This document shows, piece after piece, positions 61,901 through 64,000 of a stretch of DNA of 64,000 bases. Each line of letters opens with the position of its first letter. Within the stretch, counting starts at the first letter, position 1. The notes beneath the pieces were generated by a model, which saw only the letters and a list, made by a program, of their open reading frames with translations, did not search any database and was not told where the DNA came from. The DNA comes from Streptomyces zhihengii. Lineage in GTDB: Bacteria; Actinomycetota; Actinomycetes; Streptomycetales; Streptomycetaceae. The stretch lies in the NCBI RefSeq assembly GCF_016919245.1, contig NZ_JAFEJA010000002.1, positions 622,501 through 686,500 on the forward strand. Direction: 5' to 3'. Position numbers and translations under genes: made by a program.

Positions 61901-64000
61901 CCTGGTCGATGCCGCGTTCTGGGACGCGGTGGAACGGGAGGACCTGGCGGAACTCGCGGGCCTGGAGTCGGCGTTGCCGGCGCTGTCCGCGTGGCGTCGG
62001 CGTCATCAGGAGCGGTCCACGGTCGACGCGTGGCGCTACCGGGTGACATGGCGTCCGCTGGACGGCCGGTCGTCGCAGACGCTGTCCGGTGTGTGGGCGG
62101 TCGTCGGCACCGAGGACCCGGAGGTGTCCGCGGCCCTCGCGGCGGCGGGCGCGTCGGTCGTGGGTGTCCCGGTGGCGGAGGTCGCGGGTCTGCCGGGCCT
62201 GGCCGGTGTGGTGCTGGTCGCCTCGGGCGTGGCGGAGACGCTGTCCGTTGTGCAGGGCCTGGCCGGGGTGGACGCCCCGCTGTGGGTGCTCACCCGCGGT
62301 GCGGTGTCGGTCGGTGGTCCGGACCGGCTGCGTGATCCGGGCCTGGCGGCTGTGTGGGGCCTGGGCCGGGTCGCGGCGCTGGAGATCCCGGGCCGCTGGG
62401 GCGGCCTGATCGACCTGCCGGCCGAGCTGGACGCGCGGGCGGGTGCCCGCCTCGCGGGCGTCCTGGCCGCCGGTGCCGCCGGCGGCGGTGAGGACCAGGT
62501 CGCGGTCCGCGGGTCGGGGGTGTTCGGGCGCCGTCTGGTGCGCGCCGTGCCTCCCGCGCCGCAGGACACGTCGTGGAGCCCGGACCCGTCGGGGACGGTG
62601 CTCGTCACGGGTGGCACCGGAGCGCTGGGCGCCGAGGTCGCGCGGTGGCTGGCGCGGCGGGGTGTGCCGCATCTGCTGCTGACCAGCCGCGGCGGTGTCG
62701 CGCCGGAGGGACTGGTCGACGAACTCGCGGAGCTGGGCGCGCGGGTGACCGTGGCCGCGTGCGATGTGGCCGACCGGGAGGCGCTGGCGGCGGTCGTCGC
62801 GGGCGTGCCGGACGATGTGCCGCTGACGGGCGTGGTCCATGCGGCGGGTGTGCTGGACGACGGGTTGCTGGAGGGCCTGTCGGCGGAGCGTCTGGCGTCG
62901 GTGATGGCGCCGAAGGTGGACGGTCTGGTCAACCTGGACGCGGTGACGGCGGAGCTGCCCGTCGAGTGGCTGGTGGTGTTCTCCTCGCTCGCGGGCTCGG
63001 TGGGCAGCGCGGGTCAGGGCAACTACGCCGCCGCGAACGCGTGTGTGGACGCGTGGGTCCAGTGGCGTCGCGGGCGTGGCCTGCCGGCCGTGTCGGTGGC
63101 GTGGGGTCCGTGGGCCGAGGAGGGCATGGCGGCCGACGGTGCCGTCCGCGAGCGGCTGCGGCGCGGCGGGGTCCGTCCGCTGGACGCGGAGCTCGCGCTG
63201 CGTGTGTTCGGCGACGCGGTCCGGTCCGGTGACGCGGATGTAACGGTCGTGGACGTCGACTGGGAGCGGTTCGTCCCGGTGTTCACCTCGGCACGCCCCA
63301 GCCGTCTGCTGGCGGACCTTCCGGAGGCCGCCGCGGTCGCGGCGGCTCTGCCGGCCGGCCCGAGCGGGCCGAGCCTGCGGGAGCAGCTGGCGGGCCTGTC
63401 GGACGGCAGGCGCCGCCAGGTCCTGCTCGACCTGGTCCGGGGGCAGGCCGCGGCCGTCCTCGGCCATGCCGGGGTGCAGGCGGTGGAGCCGGACCGGGTG
63501 TTCCGGGAGCTGGGCTTCGATTCGCTGATGGCGGTCGAGCTGCGCAATCTGCTGTCCGCGGCGACGGAGCTGTCGCTGCCGACCACCCTCGTGTTCGACC
63601 ACCCGACACCGGGCGCCCTCGCCGGTCACCTCGGCGCGGAGCTGACCGGTACGGGAGCGGTGGTCGCGTCCGGTGCGCCGGCGCTGCCGGCGGGCACCGA
63701 CGAGCCGCTGGCGATCGTCGGGATGGCGTGCCGCTTCCCCGGCGGTGTGGGATCGCCCGAGCAGTTGTGGGACCTGGTCCTGGACGGGGCGGACGGATTG
63801 TCGGTGTTCCCGGCCGACCGGGGATGGCCGGCCGAGGTGTCCGGTGTCGCGGGCGGCGTGGGCGGATTCGTCCATGACGCCGGCGAGTTCGACGCGGGCC
63901 TGTTCGGGATCTCGCCGCGCGAGGCGCTGGCGATGGACCCGCAGCAGCGGCTGCTGCTGGAGACCGCCTGGGAGGCGTTCGAGTCGGCGGGGATGGACCC
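34860..64000 (+). CDS. Modular type I PKS, gene 3 (3' partial): W9-W14 and start of W15
   Basis: A giant polyketide synthase whose frame stays open from the ATG at 34860 to the end of the window: at least 9713 residues, stop not seen. Order: N-terminal docking helix; W9 KS-AT-KR-ACP; W10 to W13 each KS-AT-DH-KR-ACP; W14 KS-AT-KR-ACP; W15 KS (cut). All six ATs are malonyl-type (GHSLGE, HAFH). Predicted output: an L-type hydroxyl (W9), four consecutive C=C bonds (a tetraene, W10-W13) and a D-type hydroxyl (W14). The DHs of W12 and W13 have Asp in place of the conserved Gly of the HxxxGxxxxP motif, so those two double bonds are less certain. W13 carries a five-copy 24-bp repeat in its KR. The start is supported by GGAGAAG at 34850 and by the recognisable docking helix. 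The gene overlaps gene 2 by 11 bp in another frame. Confidence 0.96.
34965..39290 (+). other. PKS module W9: KS-AT(malonyl)-KR(A)-ACP
   Basis: KS about 34965-36235 (Cys 35472-35474), with subunit-leading features such as [16 protein letters not shown] and a long [16 protein letters not shown] segment. AT about 36285-37505 (Ser 36762-36764; HAFH 37044-37055, malonyl). KR with linker about 37540-38940, no LDD ([15 protein letters not shown]), Trp 38628-38630, Tyr 38652-38654: A-type. ACP Ser 39165-39167. Expected step: C2 extension and L-beta-hydroxyl, which together with W8 makes a 1,3-diol just before the polyene. Confidence 0.93.
39345..44270 (+). other. PKS module W10: KS-AT(malonyl)-DH-KR-ACP
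   Basis: KS about 39345-40595 (Cys 39828-39830). AT about 40650-41860 (Ser 41115-41117; HAFH 41397-41408, malonyl). DH about 41890-42720 with an intact [10 protein letters not shown] (His 42009-42011) and Asp 42489-42491. KR to about 43940 (LDD 43473-43481, Tyr 43644-43646). ACP about 44045-44270 (Ser 44154-44156). Expected step: first C=C of the polyene. From about 43780 the sequence after the KR core and the ACP itself stop resembling the other DH-KR modules of this locus, and the codon style changes; the change runs on into the KS of W11. Confidence 0.94.
44343..49245 (+). other. PKS module W11: KS-AT(malonyl)-DH-KR-ACP
   Basis: KS about 44343-45595 (Cys 44829-44831). It carries '[28 protein letters not shown]', close to the KS of W2 and to no other KS here, and most of it uses almost only C-ending codons. 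AT about 45655-46870 (Ser 46122-46124; HAFH 46404-46415, malonyl). DH about 46895-47725 with [10 protein letters not shown] (His 47019-47021) and Asp 47511-47513. KR to about 48950 (LDD 48480-48488, Tyr 48651-48653). ACP Ser 49125-49127. Expected step: second C=C of the polyene. Confidence 0.94.
49299..50740 (+). repeat. Near-identical KS/AT-start block, copy in W12
   Basis: The DNA from the KS start of W12 through the AT entry region matches the corresponding part of W13 (54273-55715) with only scattered third-position differences over long stretches, and the first two thirds match W14 (from 59364). The match is at nucleotide level, well beyond what conservation of the protein requires, so it points to recent duplication or gene conversion. 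Confidence 0.85.
49299..54210 (+). other. PKS module W12: KS-AT(malonyl)-DH(variant motif)-KR-ACP
   Basis: KS about 49299-50535 (Cys 49770-49772), nearly identical to the KSs of W13 and W14, including ALSMDPQQ where others have [10 protein letters not shown] about 50590-51810 (Ser 51057-51059; HAFH 51339-51350, malonyl). DH about 51840-52690: catalytic His 51960-51962 and Asp 52452-52454 are present, but the motif reads [10 protein letters not shown], with Asp (51972-51974) for the conserved Gly. KR to about 53920 (LDD 53427-53435; Tyr 53598-53600; a Trp at 53481-53483 replaces the Arg two residues before the catalytic Lys segment, LWAKTS). ACP Ser 54093-54095. Expected step: C=C if the DH works, otherwise a hydroxyl. 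Confidence 0.92.
54273..55715 (+). repeat. Near-identical KS/AT-start block, copy in W13
   Basis: Direct repeat of 49299-50740, at a distance of 4974 bp. The similarity continues through most of the AT and into the first part of the DH, up to about 57080. Confidence 0.85.
57912..58031 (+). repeat. Five-copy 24-bp tandem repeat inside the KR of W13
   Basis: Five consecutive 24-bp units (57912-57935, 57936-57959, 57960-57983, 57984-58007, 58008-58031), each coding for eight residues of the form A-A-P-T-G-S-G-S with small changes. They sit in the structural half of the ketoreductase, between the strand LAVVTRGA and the segment [11 protein letters not shown]. The other DH-KR modules have a single equivalent stretch there (MPAGGPGA or similar), so W13 has four extra units (32 residues). 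The frame is kept. Confidence 0.9.
59364..60320 (+). repeat. Near-identical KS block, copy in W14
   Basis: Direct repeat of the start of the W12 and W13 blocks, 5091 bp after the W13 copy. The match fades after about 60320, where W14 has its own sequence. Confidence 0.8.
59364..63630 (+). other. PKS module W14: KS-AT(malonyl)-KR(B)-ACP
   Basis: KS about 59364-60600 (Cys 59835-59837), whose first two thirds are nearly identical to W12 and W13. AT about 60655-61870 (Ser 61122-61124; HAFH 61404-61415, malonyl). No DH: a [17 protein letters not shown] dimerization-element linker follows at about 61917. KR to about 63310 (LDD 62853-62861, Tyr 63024-63026): B-type. ACP Ser 63522-63524. Expected step: C2 extension and D-beta-hydroxyl, ending the polyene. 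From the linker onward it resembles W2 and W3 of gene 1 more than its neighbours. Confidence 0.93.
63699..64000 (+). other. PKS module W15 (partial): start of KS
   Basis: The last 300 bases hold the first 100 residues of another ketosynthase ([22 protein letters not shown] onward, through [15 protein letters not shown]). The window ends before the active-site Cys, so neither its activity nor the rest of the module can be judged. Its flanks look like the start of an ordinary extension KS following an ACP in the same protein. Confidence 0.9.

Overview
The window is one uninterrupted piece of a giant modular type I polyketide synthase (PKS) locus. The DNA is very GC-rich with strong G/C preference at third codon positions. 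All credible coding sequence is on the + strand, and the domain motifs are those of actinomycete cis-AT PKSs. The host is therefore almost certainly an actinomycete, most likely Streptomyces or a relative; I cannot name the species or the product.

Layout: three consecutive PKS genes in the same direction fill the window. Gene 1 (2-10246, 5' end outside the window) encodes the end of one module plus two full modules and a C-terminal docking end. After a 36-bp gap comes gene 2 (10283-34870, 8195 residues, five modules). Gene 3 starts at 34860, overlapping the end of gene 2 by 11 bp, and stays open to the end of the window (at least 9713 residues, six full modules plus the start of a seventh). 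There are no RNA genes, insertion sequences, CRISPR arrays, tailoring genes, regulators, transporters, loading module or thioesterase in view. I number the modules W1-W15 within the window only.

Modules: W1 (partial) KR-ACP. W2 and W3 malonyl, B-type KR. W4 methylmalonyl, DH-ER-KR. W5 methylmalonyl, A-type KR. W6 malonyl, A-type KR. W7 methylmalonyl, DH-KR. W8 malonyl, A-type KR. W9 malonyl, A-type KR. W10-W13 malonyl, DH-KR (four in a row). W14 malonyl, B-type KR. W15 KS, cut by the window end. If the genes act in written order (supported by the docking ends) and every domain works, the chain built here reads: an alkene (W1, inferred), two 1,3-hydroxyls, a saturated methyl-branched unit, two hydroxyls around a second methyl branch, a trisubstituted alkene, two more 1,3-hydroxyls, a conjugated tetraene, another hydroxyl, then continuation. 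That is a polyol-polyene of the macrolide or linear-polyene kind. The DHs of W12 and W13 carry an altered motif, so the tetraene is a hypothesis.

The most notable content is evidence of recent internal rearrangement. There are near-identical KS/AT blocks in W12-W14, near-identical methylmalonyl ATs in W4/W5/W7, and a W12 that looks stitched together from W7-, W10- and W11-like pieces. There are blocks of abruptly different codon style (ACP10-KS11; the AT6-KR6 linker), and a 24-bp unit repeated five times in frame inside the KR of W13. I found no new class of biological system; the interest lies in assembly-line evolution and in the unusual domains.
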